The translations under genes were made by a program, and so were the position numbers. The notes beneath the pieces are model-generated. The model saw only the letters and a program-made list of their open reading frames with translations. It was not told the DNA's origin and made no database searches. A DNA stretch of 64,000 bases from Zerene cesonia (lineage: Eukaryota; Arthropoda; Insecta; Lepidoptera; Pieridae). Below are positions 1-11,895 of the stretch, piece after piece. The DNA lies in assembly GCF_012273895.1 (NCBI RefSeq), contig NC_052114.1, positions 9,901,927-9,965,926 on the forward strand, in the 5' to 3' direction. The first letter of the stretch is position 1. Each line of letters starts with the position of its first letter.

Positions 1-583
1 CGGGAGCGGCATCACTTGACTAGGCATATGACAGCACACCAGGACAAGGAAGGTGATATGGACGAGATATCGCCCTCTCAGTCTTACAAGAAGAGCAAAC
101 AGTTTTATCCCCACAACGGCATTCATCAGAAGTAGTGTTACAAGTTTCGACGTTATTTCATGATATTTGAAATCGATTTTCGTAATTCAATTCTAGTACG
201 TATTGAGTTTTCTCTCGATGCCTGTTAATCAGTCAGTGTTGTTATTGTTATCAAATCACTCTTGTGCAATATTAGTTGTAAGTATTTATTTTGTAAATAG
301 TTTATTTAGATTGAATATAAATAAATCTTATGAATCATTTCTGTATTTCAATTTACCTTTAAAAATTTATTTAAAAAGTGGGACACAAGGATTTAATAAG
401 TAAAGCCTTTGAATTTAATTGAACACGAATCTATCGTAACAAATAAACTGAACAAAATAAAGCAATCCGGGTATTGCCTCACATAGGTTTACATTTCAAT
501 AACTCATATTGGATTTATATTTAAATATTTACTAGGTATTGCTTTATTTGCCTAAGGAAATAATTCCACAGTGAGTCACTAAA
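1..583. other. no gene recognised
   Basis: AT-rich sequence. I see no supported exon, RNA gene or repeat. A short frame at 203-403 has no recognisable motif and a codon content expected of AT-rich noncoding DNA. Confidence 0.5.
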
Positions 584-725
584 TAGTATAAAACAAAGTC
601 GCTTTCTCTGTCTCTGTCCCTGTGTATGCCTAAATCTTTAGAACTTCGCAACGGATTTTTCATGGGTTTTTTTTTAATAGATAGACTGATTCAGGAGGTT
701 AAGTTTTTATATGTATATAAACTAA
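584..725 (+). mobile_element. Lep-D short retroposon copy
   Basis: It begins gtataaaacaaagtcgcttt, continues with ctctgtccctgtgtatgcct, and contains an 'aatagatagactgattca' block. The same order of blocks is seen at 30822-30975, 36789-36993 and 51295-51480, and the first bases reappear just before gap 3 at 29403-29419. No coding capacity is visible. Assignment to an interspersed non-autonomous retroposon family is inferred from recurrence within the window. Confidence 0.7.
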
Positions 726-780
726 AATTAAAACAAGCATGCTTTCTAAGCATTTTTTTGGAAATCAATATTATCAACCA

Positions 781-948
781 ATAGCGATCCGCCCCGGCTT
801 CGCCCGAGGTATATATAGCCTACAGCCTTCCTCAATAAATGGGCTATCTAACAATGAAAGAATTTTCCAAATCGGCCCAGTAGTTCCTGATATTACTGCG
901 TTCAAACAAAGAAACAAACTCTTCAGCTTTAAAAAATTAGTATAGATA
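781..948 (+). mobile_element. Lep-B short retroposon copy
   Basis: The start is gcgatccgccccggcttcgc. It continues with 'gggctatctaacaatgaaag', 'aaatcggcccagtagttcct' and a CAAA-rich stretch, and ends 'ttagtatagat'. The same blocks occur at 28585-28712, 11095-11185, 52824-52960 and, reversed, 58121-58257. A frame across it (739-945) is a by-product of the repeat and not a gene. Confidence 0.75.
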
Positions 949-1500
949 AATTATATGACAGTAGATGCAGTCTGAAATCTAAATAACAATACTCATTAAG
1001 GTAACCGATTTTATGGCTATCTAAACTTATTGTGTGGTAATTTCCTATAAATTAAATGTTTTAAATTTAGTAAAATTACAATTATGTAAGGTCCTGTTGA
1101 TTAATGTTGCTACAGCTACAAGGCTACGTCAAATGTTATCTAATAACCTATTTAAACATTAAATTATTTTGTGGTCTGTTTCAAACAAAATTTGTCTACG
1201 ACTGTCGCCACGATACGTTAGGAATCTCAGTCTATTTTTATATATTTAAATTCAAATCAACTAGAATTTATTCATAAAATTAATATAAAAAACGGGCCTA
1301 AACGGTCGGTTTTTTTGCAATGATGATGGGTCTTAACGACTAGCATACATTTTCCCATGCATGGCACGCTTCGTTGGCATGACAGGTCACGCTACTCAGA
1401 ACGCTAATAGGCACCCATAGAAACTGAAATATAGCGTAGCGTTGCTAATCATAAGCAGAGGGCGATAGATGAAGCTATCAACTCATTTAGAATATATCTA

Positions 1501-1700
1501 ATCCTACTAATATTATAAATGCGAAAGTTTGTAAGGATGTGTGTGTTTGTTGCTCTTTCACGCAAAAACTGCAGAACCGAATGCAATGAAATTTGCTACG
1601 TAGACAGCTAAACAACTGGAACAACATACAGGCAACTTTTTATCCCGATATTCCTACGAGATACGGACTTACCCGGGTGAAACCGCGGGGCGCAGCTAGT
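1501..1700 (-). mobile_element. Lep-A short retroposon, near full length
   Basis: On the minus strand it reads from actagctgcgccccgcggtt to a tail of 'cgcatttataatattagtag'. Internal landmarks are 'tcccgtaggaatatcgggat', 'gttgttccagttgtttagct' and 'ttcattgcattcggttc'. Close copies are at 19460-19656, 20016-20212, 57253-57498 and 60671-61344. Copies end in short GGATA-type repeats, as some LINE-mobilised elements (for example the RTE clade) do; the clade assignment is an inference. Confidence 0.85.
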
Positions 1701-1834
1701 ATGATATAAATCTAACAAGGAATTTATTAGACCAAGGGCTGTTCAAAAATATCAATAACAAATAACGGCGATGGAATCAGATGCAATAAGATTCAAATTA
1801 TGATATTTGAAACTAATGAATACTGAGAACTTGT

Positions 1835-1869
1835 CCACTTGTCTCTTATGATATTTAAGAGACAAGTGG
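1835..1869. repeat. perfect 14-bp-arm hairpin
   Basis: Arm CCACTTGTCTCTTA (1835-1848), 7-base loop, exact reverse complement (1856-1869). The flanks do not belong to a repeat family I recognise. It could be the remnant of a fold-back transposon or a cruciform-forming site; it is too short for a miRNA precursor. Confidence 0.8.
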
Positions 1870-4740
1870 TTCAAATAATAATTATTATGAATGAAAATTA
1901 TACAAAAATAAAATAAATCAAATGATACACCTCTATACTTATGTGTTCAGTATTACTTGGAATCTAATTTGAAACGTATTGTTTTATATGGTGAGTTTTA
2001 TATCATATCTCCAATCACTAGTAATCATCTTATATCTGACACTACATAATATGTATTTGGCTTCATGCATTTGTGTTTTATACAGTTTACATCTATTTCT
2101 GAAATATTGCATATAGCTGTCACTAACTTCATTCGTGGTACATATATAGCCTATGTCAGTGATTTTGCAGCTTCCTAATTGTGAAATTTTTTTGAAATCA
2201 AAATGAAATGAAATGTACAAAAATATAAAATATTCCTCTTTATAATATTAGTGTAGACTTTAATCGATATAAATTCGTTAGAAAGGTGGACGTCTATAAG
2301 ATCTTAAACTTTTCAGTTTGCACTAACATAATCTTGGTCCACCGAACAAATTTCCCACCACGATTCACTACGACCAAAAACCCAAATGGACCTTAGTCCA
2401 AATCGGTCCTGTGAACAGATTCGTTCGCAAGCCTTTCGTCACGCGCCTTAGTCACGCTACGGAGATGAATCAATTATGTTACATTCGATTAGACGAGACG
2501 ATAATATCGTATAACTAATGTGATGGTTGATATAATTACATAATTCGTAGGATGTAGTGCCATGTTGTATTTAGATTTAAAAGCAACCAATGGAGTATGA
2601 ATAAGTTGTATTTGTTCAGTCGATATTTTATATTTATTCTTGCTGGAAGTTTGCTTATCTGTATCTTATATTATAACTAACAGTCTGACTTAAATGTAAG
2701 CTTCTGTCACAGACTATCTAAGATTATGACAAGACCCTGTCTGAATACATATATTTTGTTCTCGATCTAATTTATGGTAAAAAGTAATCTGATCGATATA
2801 ACATCACAATAAAAAAAAAATGTTGTAATTATAGTATTTCAATATAAAAATACTAAGACAAAATACTGACGATGAGTCAACATTGATAGAAATAACCAGA
2901 TAAGTGACATGACAATCATGGCAGAGAACGATACAAGTACAAAACGATAACCCTGCAGAAGTACAATGAATGCAAAGACTTTAAAAGAAAAACAGGTTCA
3001 ATAATCATAAACACAGGTCACGGAGTTGGCGAGTGAATGGGCAAAGTTCGCGGTCCCGATAAATGCTAGACGAACAATATTCGTGCTGGCTCGCCGAGCT
3101 GTGAATAATTCAATAGAAAATATTCATATTGGGGACACCGCTACCCTATGTGATACAGGATGTTTGAAATATATTAAAATTGTGTTTTTATAGCCACATT
3201 ACAGTGTTAGTTTTGCGTCGATCGTATTTTTGGGTTTCTATTTATTTGAATTAAATTAAAATTAAAATTTCAAGGAGTTTTAAATAGTATTGGTTGGTAT
3301 AGACGTTACAAGAAAACTTAAATCAAATTTAAATTTACTTTTATATTCAGTTCCTCTACTTCTGTATGTATTATCATAGATTATCTGTCAAATTAAATTA
3401 GAAAATTATGTATGAAAATATACGTCAAAAAGTGTTACATAGTAACTTCTTCAGCATGCGGTGAAACTGACCCGGGGATTATATAATCATTCAAGTATTC
3501 TGTGTATTGGTATTTGATAGGTGAATAAAAAAACTGTAAATTATTATACAGTACATGATTTTAACGGTCCTCAATTTTTTCCTTGCAATTTTTCACATAC
3601 GCTGGTAGAGTGATGAGAGCGCCTTTTGTACAATATATCTATGTGTTGTTTTCTTCCGTTATTTTATTTTGGTGTACAATAAAGAATTTATTATTAATAT
3701 TATAATAAAACCTGATTAGATACTCAAAAAACAACACCCTGTATATGGAGAACATGTTTGCAACTCCTCTTGACGAATGTGTTCCGTAATACACAGATAT
3801 ATTTGAATATTGTTCACTGCTCACTGCTTACGCTGGCAACTGTTTATGTAAGGGAAACGTACCTACAATAATTTATAAAACTTTTTTTATGTTATCTGTT
3901 GAACTGCATCGTTTAGTATTTTTTGTATGTAAAAAGTATATATTTAAGAATAGTGTAAAACTGTGTAAATAGATTTCTCAGTGCCTACAAATTGGAAGCG
4001 CGTTACTTAAAACATAACAAAAAGTAACTAAACTTTCAAATACTTGACTTCCCGTTACAATCATCTCCGCATTCACTAATCCAATCATAATCTAAACATT
4101 TTCAATTCGAATGCCATCACAGACATAAATAATGTATTTCCGAAAGCATTTACAATATTACTTCGCGTCCGCCGTCCTCCGCTGCGTCATTACAAATGAT
4201 AAATAGTCCGCACACTTCGATAATCAAATTCAAATTTGGAATCTGCTACCCTCTTTTTTCTTTTCAGCCTGTTTTGTATTGTGAGAAGATTGTGGCTTTA
4301 TTAAGCGTGAAGGAAACATTGGACGCGCTAGGCACGTGACCCGGAACCGATTATGGCGGAGATTTGTATGTATTTGTATGTAAATAGGTGAGGGTGAGAT
4401 AACCAGGCGTGTTGATAGCGATCGGTGTGATTGAATTAAGTGTGTCGTTTAGTTGTCTTGTCGGTTGGGGTTGATATCTAGTTTGAGTGATTTTAGTGTG
4501 ATTTCTATAAGATAATTGTATTGTTTATTAAATTTACGTGCGTGCTTCGTTCATATCGTGATTAGGTAGACTTTTTTTTTATTCATTAGGATGCCATTGA
4601 AACATATCTAATTCTACACACTGTACTAATTTTTTACTTGCAAAGGTTTCATTCAATCTTGGTTACTTTTAATAATAGTCTAGCAATTCAAAACGGGAGC
4701 ACACCAATGACTAAAATTTTATAATACTGTAATATTTTCA
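1870..4740. other. no gene recognised; one GC-richer patch
   Basis: Mostly AT-rich unique-looking sequence. A more mixed patch around 3015-3140 ('cggtcccgataaatgc', 'ctggctcgccgagctgtg') could be constrained noncoding DNA. Around 4318-4345 there is a CACGTG-type E-box ('ggcacgtgac'). No exon, RNA gene or repeat is supported. Confidence 0.4.
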
Positions 4741-4744
4741 ATCG

Positions 4745-4872
4745 ATTCCAAAAAAGGAGGGGGACAACAATTCGAATCCGTTTTTGAGAGAACCGATTTT
4801 TATAATCCTTTTTTATTGGAAAGATGGTATCTGTTATGAGGTCTCATTTAAATCTGATCCAGTTCGGACAAT
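4745..4872 (+). repeat. diverged short repeat ('accgatttt...attggaaagatggt')
   Basis: Contains 'gaaccgatttttataatcct', 'ttattggaaagatggtatct' and 'ctgatccagttcgg'. Related blocks occur at 16976-17050, 42735-42795 and, reversed, 24170-24300, 35085-35230 and 40120-40205. These look like old fragments of one retroposon tail. Boundaries are soft. Confidence 0.45.
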
Positions 4873-6070
4873 TTGAAGACGGTTTAGTTTTTAATTTAAA
4901 ATAATTAACTAAAAACAGGAAGATGCAAATTATAACGGCTATATTTCATCTGTTCTTGCCAAAACACTAACATAGCGAAATGTGTTTATTTCAAACAATG
5001 GCTAATAATGTTTCCTGGCTCGACATAGGGCAGAAGACAATGTAGGAGGCAAGCAGACGGAAAACATTGGTCGCAGTGACCGCGCACTTGCTCAATTTAT
5101 TGCCCTATTTCGTAATTAATAAAGTTTAATATATAGTTGACGATAATTGACCTCTTTAGTCCTTAGGTTAAAGTTAGAAATCAATCTTCTCTAAAAAATC
5201 AACGTGCTAATAAATTTAGTATGACATATGCATAATATAATTGATTCCTTTGGTCCTTGGCTCAATCAAATAAAAGTCTGTTTCTTCACTACAAATTTAG
5301 GTACAGTAATTAGTATCATAATGATATGTAAATAAGTTAAAAATTATTCTTCTGATGAACACATAGATTTTTCGTATTTTGTTCACATTGCGGGGATGAA
5401 TAGTGATTAAATTATACTAATCCGCTGGAATTAAATTTACAATATTTAATATTTAAAATAAAATATAAAACAATACTGTCAAAATGATCTACCCGAGGCG
5501 AGGTAAGGTGCTATTTAAATATAATTTATGTATTTATATATTGTTCATTTATTAATTTAATTTAATCTCATAAAGTGGATGATTTAATATTCTATTAACA
5601 TTTTTGTCGTATTTTTCAATTTCTAATGCCATAGGTCATCAATAAATTGTAATATTATAGCTTTATAACCATAATTTAATGTGAAATAACTGTCGTCTGT
5701 TTCACTGAATAAGCAGATGGCGCCGACTTCACCAGAGTTAAGTTGAATTTACAGCTTCTTATTAACATTTATGTATTTATTTGGGGAATGCTCAATTCAT
5801 ATGAATATTCACTAACTGAATATAATATTATGAATTTTAAGGTTTATTATGAAAGTCATTGCAACTCTTTTTGATCGACTTCCAAAAAGAAAAAGAAGGA
5901 AGGTTCTATGTTCGTGTGTATGTACTTTTGTATGTTGCTTTATTATATATCTAGGACCTGCACAGTGCACATGTCAGTTGCCTATTATTTTAAAAATAAA
6001 TTGATTTAAATGTTTATAATTAGAGCATGAGCAGCCGGCTTGACTTGATTCAGAGATTATTAATTTTACA
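4873..6070. other. no gene recognised
   Basis: AT-rich. The only item marked here is a CTCF-like motif at 5711-5725, listed separately. Confidence 0.4.
5711..5725 (+). promoter_or_regulatory. CTCF-like motif
   Basis: aagcagatggcgccg agrees at 13 of 15 positions with the consensus CCASYAGRKGGCRSY, using one base upstream of the interval. A single short motif is weak evidence of binding. Confidence 0.3.
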
Positions 6071-6074
6071 TTAC

Positions 6075-6190
6075 ATTATTAATCCCTAATGCGAAAGTAC
6101 CTCTGTCTGTCTCATCTTAATGCATAATCTACTCAACCGATTTGTATGAAATTTGATACAGATATAGATATCAGATCTGTAAGAGCTATC
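6075..6190 (-). repeat. Lep-E-like retroposon tail fragment
   Basis: 'attaatccctaatgcgaaag', 'actcaaccgatttgtatgaa' and 'atttgatacagatatagat' follow the order of the widespread tail in which a weak 'cgaaag' block is followed by 'accgatttgatgaaatttgg'. The head (the 'gcccgcggcttcgcccg' block) is missing. Confidence 0.5.
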
Positions 6191-6648
6191 TTATATCTCT
6201 ATTGCTAATTAAATGATTCTAAAACAGTATTATATCTATATATTACTTTCACAAAACACCGCGTAACAATAATGAGACAAAACTGACAAATCTTTTGTTT
6301 CACATCTTCCGTATTATCCCACGTCATACCTAAAGATATTACAAAATTATACCAACCCACTGGAACGAGGCTGTTATAAGACGGATCCGAGTAGATAGCT
6401 GGCTCAGTTCCCATGTACTATAGAAACAAAAGCCACTGTTATAAATACTGCTACGACAAAACTTACGCACGTCCGGCGTGCGTAGTGAAAGGGCGAATCC
6501 ACCTTTGTTATGTAACTATTCCACTAGATTAATAACCACATACCATTGTTTAACATTGTCATAAAGAGGTGGCGTTTGGGATGTATGAGTTATATGATTT
6601 AGAAGTTAATTTGCTCGGTTAATTGTGTTTGTAGCATACCTGGGTTGT

Positions 6649-6860
6649 AACAGAAAAATACTATGTTAATATTCATTATTCAGGCTAGTCATATGATATT
6701 CAATATAATATTTGTAAAATCTTATCCTGGAGTTATAAGCCAATTTTCGTTTATGAATATTAACAGAAAAATACTATATTAATATTCATTATTCAGTCAT
6801 AACATATCCAATATAATGTTTGTAAAATCTTATCCTGGAGTTAAAAGCCAATTTCCGTTT
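6649..6860. repeat. imperfect tandem duplication, 113-bp period
   Basis: The block starting aacagaaaaatacta at 6649 is repeated at 6762. Both units continue through 'attcattattcag', 'ttgtaaaatcttatcctgga' and 'aagccaattt', with scattered substitutions and small indels. It belongs to no interspersed family I recognise, so it is most simply a local duplication. Confidence 0.85.
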
Positions 6861-7077
6861 GGAACATTATCTATACTTTTCAATAGATTTCAAACAATAT
6901 TGGAAACTTTTGTTATTACCTAACTATATAAGACTTTGATTATTTCGATAAAACTAAGATTGTATCCACGTCACTTATATAAGTGTATAATTTATGTACC
7001 ACAAGGCATTTATTTGCACGATAAACGATACTTGATATTTTTTCTTATGTCACCAGATTTTATTTGTATAGCGAAAT

Positions 7078-7262
7078 ATTTTTTTTAAGTCATAGCGGGC
7101 TACTGAACGACGGGCGAACGGACGGACAGAAACGAAGGAGCGATCCACCAGATCGCCTGATGATAAGCGATCACTACCGCCCATGAACATTCCCAGCATT
7201 AGTACCTCTTTAAAGGGTAAGGGATGGGGAAAGGACTGGGTGCGGGATAACGGATTATGGAC
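7078..7262 (-). mobile_element. SINE-1 copy, 5' truncated and diverged
   Basis: On the minus strand it keeps the 3' half: purine/pyrimidine-biased body, 'atgttcatgggcggtagtga', 'cgcttatcatcaggcgatc', 'cgctatgact' and the A-tail (seen as T-run at 7080-7086). An extra 'gacggacagaaacgaagg' block is inserted between body and tail. Confidence 0.75.
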
Positions 7263-7999
7263 ATTCAAAATCTTTGACCACAACGACGAATTAAATATAG
7301 ACGATTCAAACATTTACATTCCATTTATGTTCAATTTATAGACAGTGATCATTAAATTGCTGTAGCCGAAATAAAATACGAAAATGTAAAATTGCAAAAC
7401 GAGCATATTTTAGAAAATAAGTGGCAACATATCATACGTTATCAAACAAAAACAAATGTATGCTTCGAGTGGATGTCACATAAAACCGGGAGCCGCGCTG
7501 ATAGCAATAAAATATTGACACTCGATGAAGCAAAAAGATAGCTACGGGAAATATGCACGAATGCGAGGCTGTGATTTCTGCGCCAATGCTTTTGCGATGC
7601 AAAACATATTTTGAATTGGTTTTGTCTGCTAATGTGACTGCTAACCTTCAAGAGTATCGTAATCATTGCCATGGGCAAGGGCTAGGCTTATTATTGTACA
7701 ATTGGGTTTTTGTACAGATTTATATAATGCGGTATATAGAAAGATTATTTATTTATTTAATAAGAATTTTCTACAAAGAATACAGCTCACTTTTTATATA
7801 GCTTGCTTCTTATACATTACTTACAGTAAATAACAACATAATGATTTACGAGTCAGTGTAGTAAAGCAATTATGGAATAACAATAATATTAAAGGTTTAT
7901 TAATACAATATTCATTTGCAATTTGATATGTTACATTAACTGAAACAATAAATTATAATAGTGTCCAATAGCTATCGGCTACAGACACCAGAATTAATG
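7263..7999. other. no gene recognised
   Basis: Overlapping frames on both strands at 7442-7801 have no recognisable domain and overlap head-on, so I do not call them. Confidence 0.4.
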
Positions 8000-8329
8000 A
8001 ATTAAACTTTGTATTTTCTTGAATTTGACTTTACGCGAGTATTATACATTTAGAAATTAAATACTTTTTAATGGATTTTAATGTCATGTCATGTCAGACA
8101 TATCAAAAGACCAGAAGACACTATCAGCCAATACTGCCAACATCCGGAAAAATACTCCACATACTAACTGCGGAGAAATAGGTGGAGGTAGTTCACAAAC
8201 ATCAATTTTTGTATGACCTTCAAGACATGTAACATCTCAGTCTCCCCGTGACCACGCTCGCTGTAAAGTGTTCGAAACGTCGGGTTAATAATATAATGAA
8301 TAAATCGCGTTTAAAATCAATTAAACTTT
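8000..8329 (+). mobile_element. PLE-m fold-back element with 11-bp target duplication
   Basis: Target duplication aattaaacttt at 8000-8010 and 8319-8329; element 8011-8318. The left end carries the block gtattttcttg...ttacgcgagtattatacatt found at the ends of the other copies. The right part has ctccccgtgaccacgctcgc, gaaacgtcgggttaataata and aatcgcgtttaaaatc. The interior (about 8085-8225) is unique in the window and may be leftover body of the parent element. The 10-14 bp duplications argue for target-primed insertion rather than cut-and-paste. Assignment to Penelope-like retroelements rests on the gaaacgtcggg terminal motif and is an inference. Confidence 0.7.
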
Positions 8330-8914
8330 ATTATAGGTCGCCTGCACTTCACTTTGCTAGAAGTATTCAAATTCTTTACTCAAAGAAAAATTAAGTTCAA
8401 AATTTCAGATAGCAACGGAGGATCTTCTATTTAGCATATGAATTAAATACAATGAAATATGGTTCAAATTAATATGGATGTATGCCGCGGGCCGCTCCGG
8501 GTATTAAAAGTTGCATTCTACTTGTAACCCGACTAACTTATATATACTAATTATTTATACATATTATGCTTATTATTTACACAGTTAAATAAAAATTAAA
8601 CGAAATCTGTACGGGCGTTCATTGGGTGTGCACAGACAATTAAACTAAAACCTCACTTCTATCTCATACTTAATGTATGGGAGTGTTTAATGTAAATTTT
8701 ATAGATATTTCTCGTTTTGTTAAAAAAAAATTATTATCACTTTAATCCTAACGCAAAGTACTTTCGATAGCAGATTAAAGTTTTCTTTATATCTGTTATA
8801 GTTAGGGAATAATCGCCTGTGCACACTTAACGATTTCACTCTACCTAGTCTTGCCATAAATATTGTAATAAAGAAAAAAGAAAATTGTTAACTGCAAATA
8901 ACATTTATTACTTT
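8330..8914. other. no gene recognised
   Basis: AT-rich sequence between a fold-back element and gap 1. Nothing is supported. Confidence 0.4.
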
Positions 8915-9914
8915 NNNNNNNNNNNNNNNNNNNNNNNNNNNNNNNNNNNNNNNNNNNNNNNNNNNNNNNNNNNNNNNNNNNNNNNNNNNNNNNNNNNNNN
9001 NNNNNNNNNNNNNNNNNNNNNNNNNNNNNNNNNNNNNNNNNNNNNNNNNNNNNNNNNNNNNNNNNNNNNNNNNNNNNNNNNNNNNNNNNNNNNNNNNNNN
9101 NNNNNNNNNNNNNNNNNNNNNNNNNNNNNNNNNNNNNNNNNNNNNNNNNNNNNNNNNNNNNNNNNNNNNNNNNNNNNNNNNNNNNNNNNNNNNNNNNNNN
9201 NNNNNNNNNNNNNNNNNNNNNNNNNNNNNNNNNNNNNNNNNNNNNNNNNNNNNNNNNNNNNNNNNNNNNNNNNNNNNNNNNNNNNNNNNNNNNNNNNNNN
9301 NNNNNNNNNNNNNNNNNNNNNNNNNNNNNNNNNNNNNNNNNNNNNNNNNNNNNNNNNNNNNNNNNNNNNNNNNNNNNNNNNNNNNNNNNNNNNNNNNNNN
9401 NNNNNNNNNNNNNNNNNNNNNNNNNNNNNNNNNNNNNNNNNNNNNNNNNNNNNNNNNNNNNNNNNNNNNNNNNNNNNNNNNNNNNNNNNNNNNNNNNNNN
9501 NNNNNNNNNNNNNNNNNNNNNNNNNNNNNNNNNNNNNNNNNNNNNNNNNNNNNNNNNNNNNNNNNNNNNNNNNNNNNNNNNNNNNNNNNNNNNNNNNNNN
9601 NNNNNNNNNNNNNNNNNNNNNNNNNNNNNNNNNNNNNNNNNNNNNNNNNNNNNNNNNNNNNNNNNNNNNNNNNNNNNNNNNNNNNNNNNNNNNNNNNNNN
9701 NNNNNNNNNNNNNNNNNNNNNNNNNNNNNNNNNNNNNNNNNNNNNNNNNNNNNNNNNNNNNNNNNNNNNNNNNNNNNNNNNNNNNNNNNNNNNNNNNNNN
9801 NNNNNNNNNNNNNNNNNNNNNNNNNNNNNNNNNNNNNNNNNNNNNNNNNNNNNNNNNNNNNNNNNNNNNNNNNNNNNNNNNNNNNNNNNNNNNNNNNNNN
9901 NNNNNNNNNNNNNN
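8915..9914. other. assembly gap 1 (1000 N)
   Basis: Exactly 1000 unresolved bases, so the length is conventional. Apparent frames of 354-389 codons over it consist of unknown residues and are rejected. Confidence 0.99.
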
Positions 9915-10021
9915 CAGATTCGAAATTCAAATGTAATATTTTTTTATAATTAAGTGTAACAGTATTTATGGCCAGACTAAGTATATACATACTTCGGCAA
10001 ATCATTTCGCTTGCCGAATAA

Positions 10022-10218
10022 CATATATCATCATGATCATCATCACCAGCCCATATATGCTCCCACTGCTGGGACACAGGCCTCCTATGAGGGTTCAGGC
10101 CAAATCCACCACGCTGGCCAAGTGCGGGTTGGCAGATGTCACATGTCGTCGAACTTTAGATTATTTGACATGCCGGTTTCCGCACGATGTTTTCCATCAC
10201 CGTTTGAGTGTACGGTAC
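10022..10218 (-). mobile_element. SINE-2 copy
   Basis: Read on the minus strand it runs from 'gtgatggaaaacatcgtgcg' through 'ggcatgtcaaataatct', 'gacatctgccaacccgcact', 'tggccagcgtggtggatttg' and 'cctcataggaggcctgtgtc' to a GAT-rich tail. This order matches a SINE family I recognise as abundant in Lepidoptera. The tRNA-like head seen in the 42152 copy is missing here. Frames over it are translation of the repeat. Confidence 0.85.
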
Positions 10219-11094
10219 AGGTACGATAATAACATACATGTATACACATAAATAAATGTAAGATATATGAATAAATTGCATTTATGTAATTGCTTGGGTT
10301 AGAATTTCGCCTTGTGTTCAAATGTTTTCTATTCTTTAAAATTTTCTCATTTATAAAGCAGTAAAATGCTATAACGATAAAAATTTTATGTATATGGAAT
10401 TTTGCATATCTTATTTTTACAATGCATAGGATTAAAATTAGCCTATTTTGCTTCTGAAAAGTGGTAAAGAATTTTCGTGATCGGATAATAACTTCCGAAG
10501 ATAAAGGTTACTTGCATACAAAATTATATACTTTTGCGCATTAAAATATAAATACAGATTAGTAGAACACTACAAAACAAATGCATAATTCTGTTATTTT
10601 TTTTTAGAACTCATAATTGCTTATTCATTCATTCAAATTGTTTATTTTTTATATAACTCTAAGAAAAAACGCCCACGCGATTCTAAATAATGTAATAATA
10701 TTAAAATAAATTACAAAATCGACGAATATATAAACATTTTGTGTAGTTTAATTAAAGTGCCAGATAGAACAAACCATCAAGTACTCGTAAGTTGAAACTC
10801 AAAGGTAATGAACGACTTCACCAATATTCGAGGAATATATTTTGTCTTACTTTGCACTTTACATTTAATATGACGAAACAAAGTGGTATTATTATCAAGG
10901 TAATTTATCAAAGGCAACTAGATATTTATTTATGTTATTTAATTCACATTGAACGTATTTTTTAACAGGCGTTATATTACAAACGTCCTATATGATCTTC
11001 GGGACTTATTTAATAACATTTAATACAACTTGAATTGTTTAATAATACGAAAATAAATATGCCATGCTTTTTATTTTCGTATTTACTTAAGCAC
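10219..11094. other. no gene recognised
   Basis: AT-rich sequence without a supported feature. Confidence 0.4.
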
Positions 11095-11185
11095 TTAGAG
11101 AACGGTGAAATAATTTTTCAAATCGGTCCACTAGTTCCTGATATTAGCGCGTACATACAAACAAACTATAGATATATTAGATAGC
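11095..11185 (+). mobile_element. Lep-B fragment (3' part)
   Basis: 'gaacggtgaaataatttttc', 'aaatcggtccactagttcct' and 'gatattagcgcgtacatac' match the 3' half of Lep-B at 781-948. The head is absent. Confidence 0.65.
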
Positions 11186-11682
11186 TCGACAAGTTGTTCA
11201 TACATTACAGCGAGTGCGGTGAAGTAGTCATCAGATTATACTATAAGTAACTATCACAAATCTATTACAAGATTTTAATTGCCTCTTTCTAACTCTAAAT
11301 ATAGTGGTAATAAAATTGCATTTAAAACAGTTTAACCGCTTCAAAAACGTGAAAGAAAACTTCAATTACCTAAAAGCTAAAGCACGTTCAATATATTTGG
11401 GCGACTTGTAACACGCAGCGATTCTTTATCAAAAAACAATTGGAAGATTGGCGCAGATTAGACATAAATCAGTTATCACATGACATACTCGAACGAGTAG
11501 TCATATTTTTATTAAGGTGAAACGTTTTGTCATTATAATAGTGAGAAAGAGAGAAACATATATTTAAGAATCGAACTTTTATTTTGTAGTATTCAAAGCT
11601 AAATAGAAATTCTTTAAGAATAGAAAAAAAAATCGAGTCATCTTAAGGATGGTTGAACATCTGATGTCCTATCTAGTTTATC

Positions 11683-11895
11683 TTTTTTTATGTAGTAGTG
11701 GGTAACTAAGCTGTGGTTCGCTTGATGGTGAGCCATCACCGCCGCCCATGAACATTCGCAGAAGTGCCTCTGCGAATGCGCTGCCCGCTTTTAAAAGGAA
11801 AGGAATAAAAAAGGATAAGCGACTGGAGTGGAATGGAAAGTGTGAGGAGAAAACGGGCTTCCAATATCCCCCACCCATCGTTTGAAACTCAGTAG
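11683..11895 (-). mobile_element. SINE-1 copy (subfamily b), 5' truncated
   Basis: Minus-strand copy with the A-tail (T-run at 11683-11689), 'atgttcatgggcggcggtga', 'gcgggcagcgcattcgcaga' and the pyrimidine-rich body. It stops after 'gctactgagtttcaaacg', short of the full-length start seen at 39349. The frame over it is not a gene. Confidence 0.85.

Noticed and set aside
7442..7801. Overlapping genes on both strands
   Set aside because: Both frames lack domains, and head-on overlap of this kind is common by chance in short frames.
8885..10077. Long open frames across gap 1
   Set aside because: Almost all residues are unknown (N); only the few flanking codons are real and show no domain.
10011..10251. 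Small proteins beginning MPNNIYHHDHHHQ and similar
   Set aside because: The histidines come from the GAT-repeat tail of SINE-2; frames over repeats are not genes.
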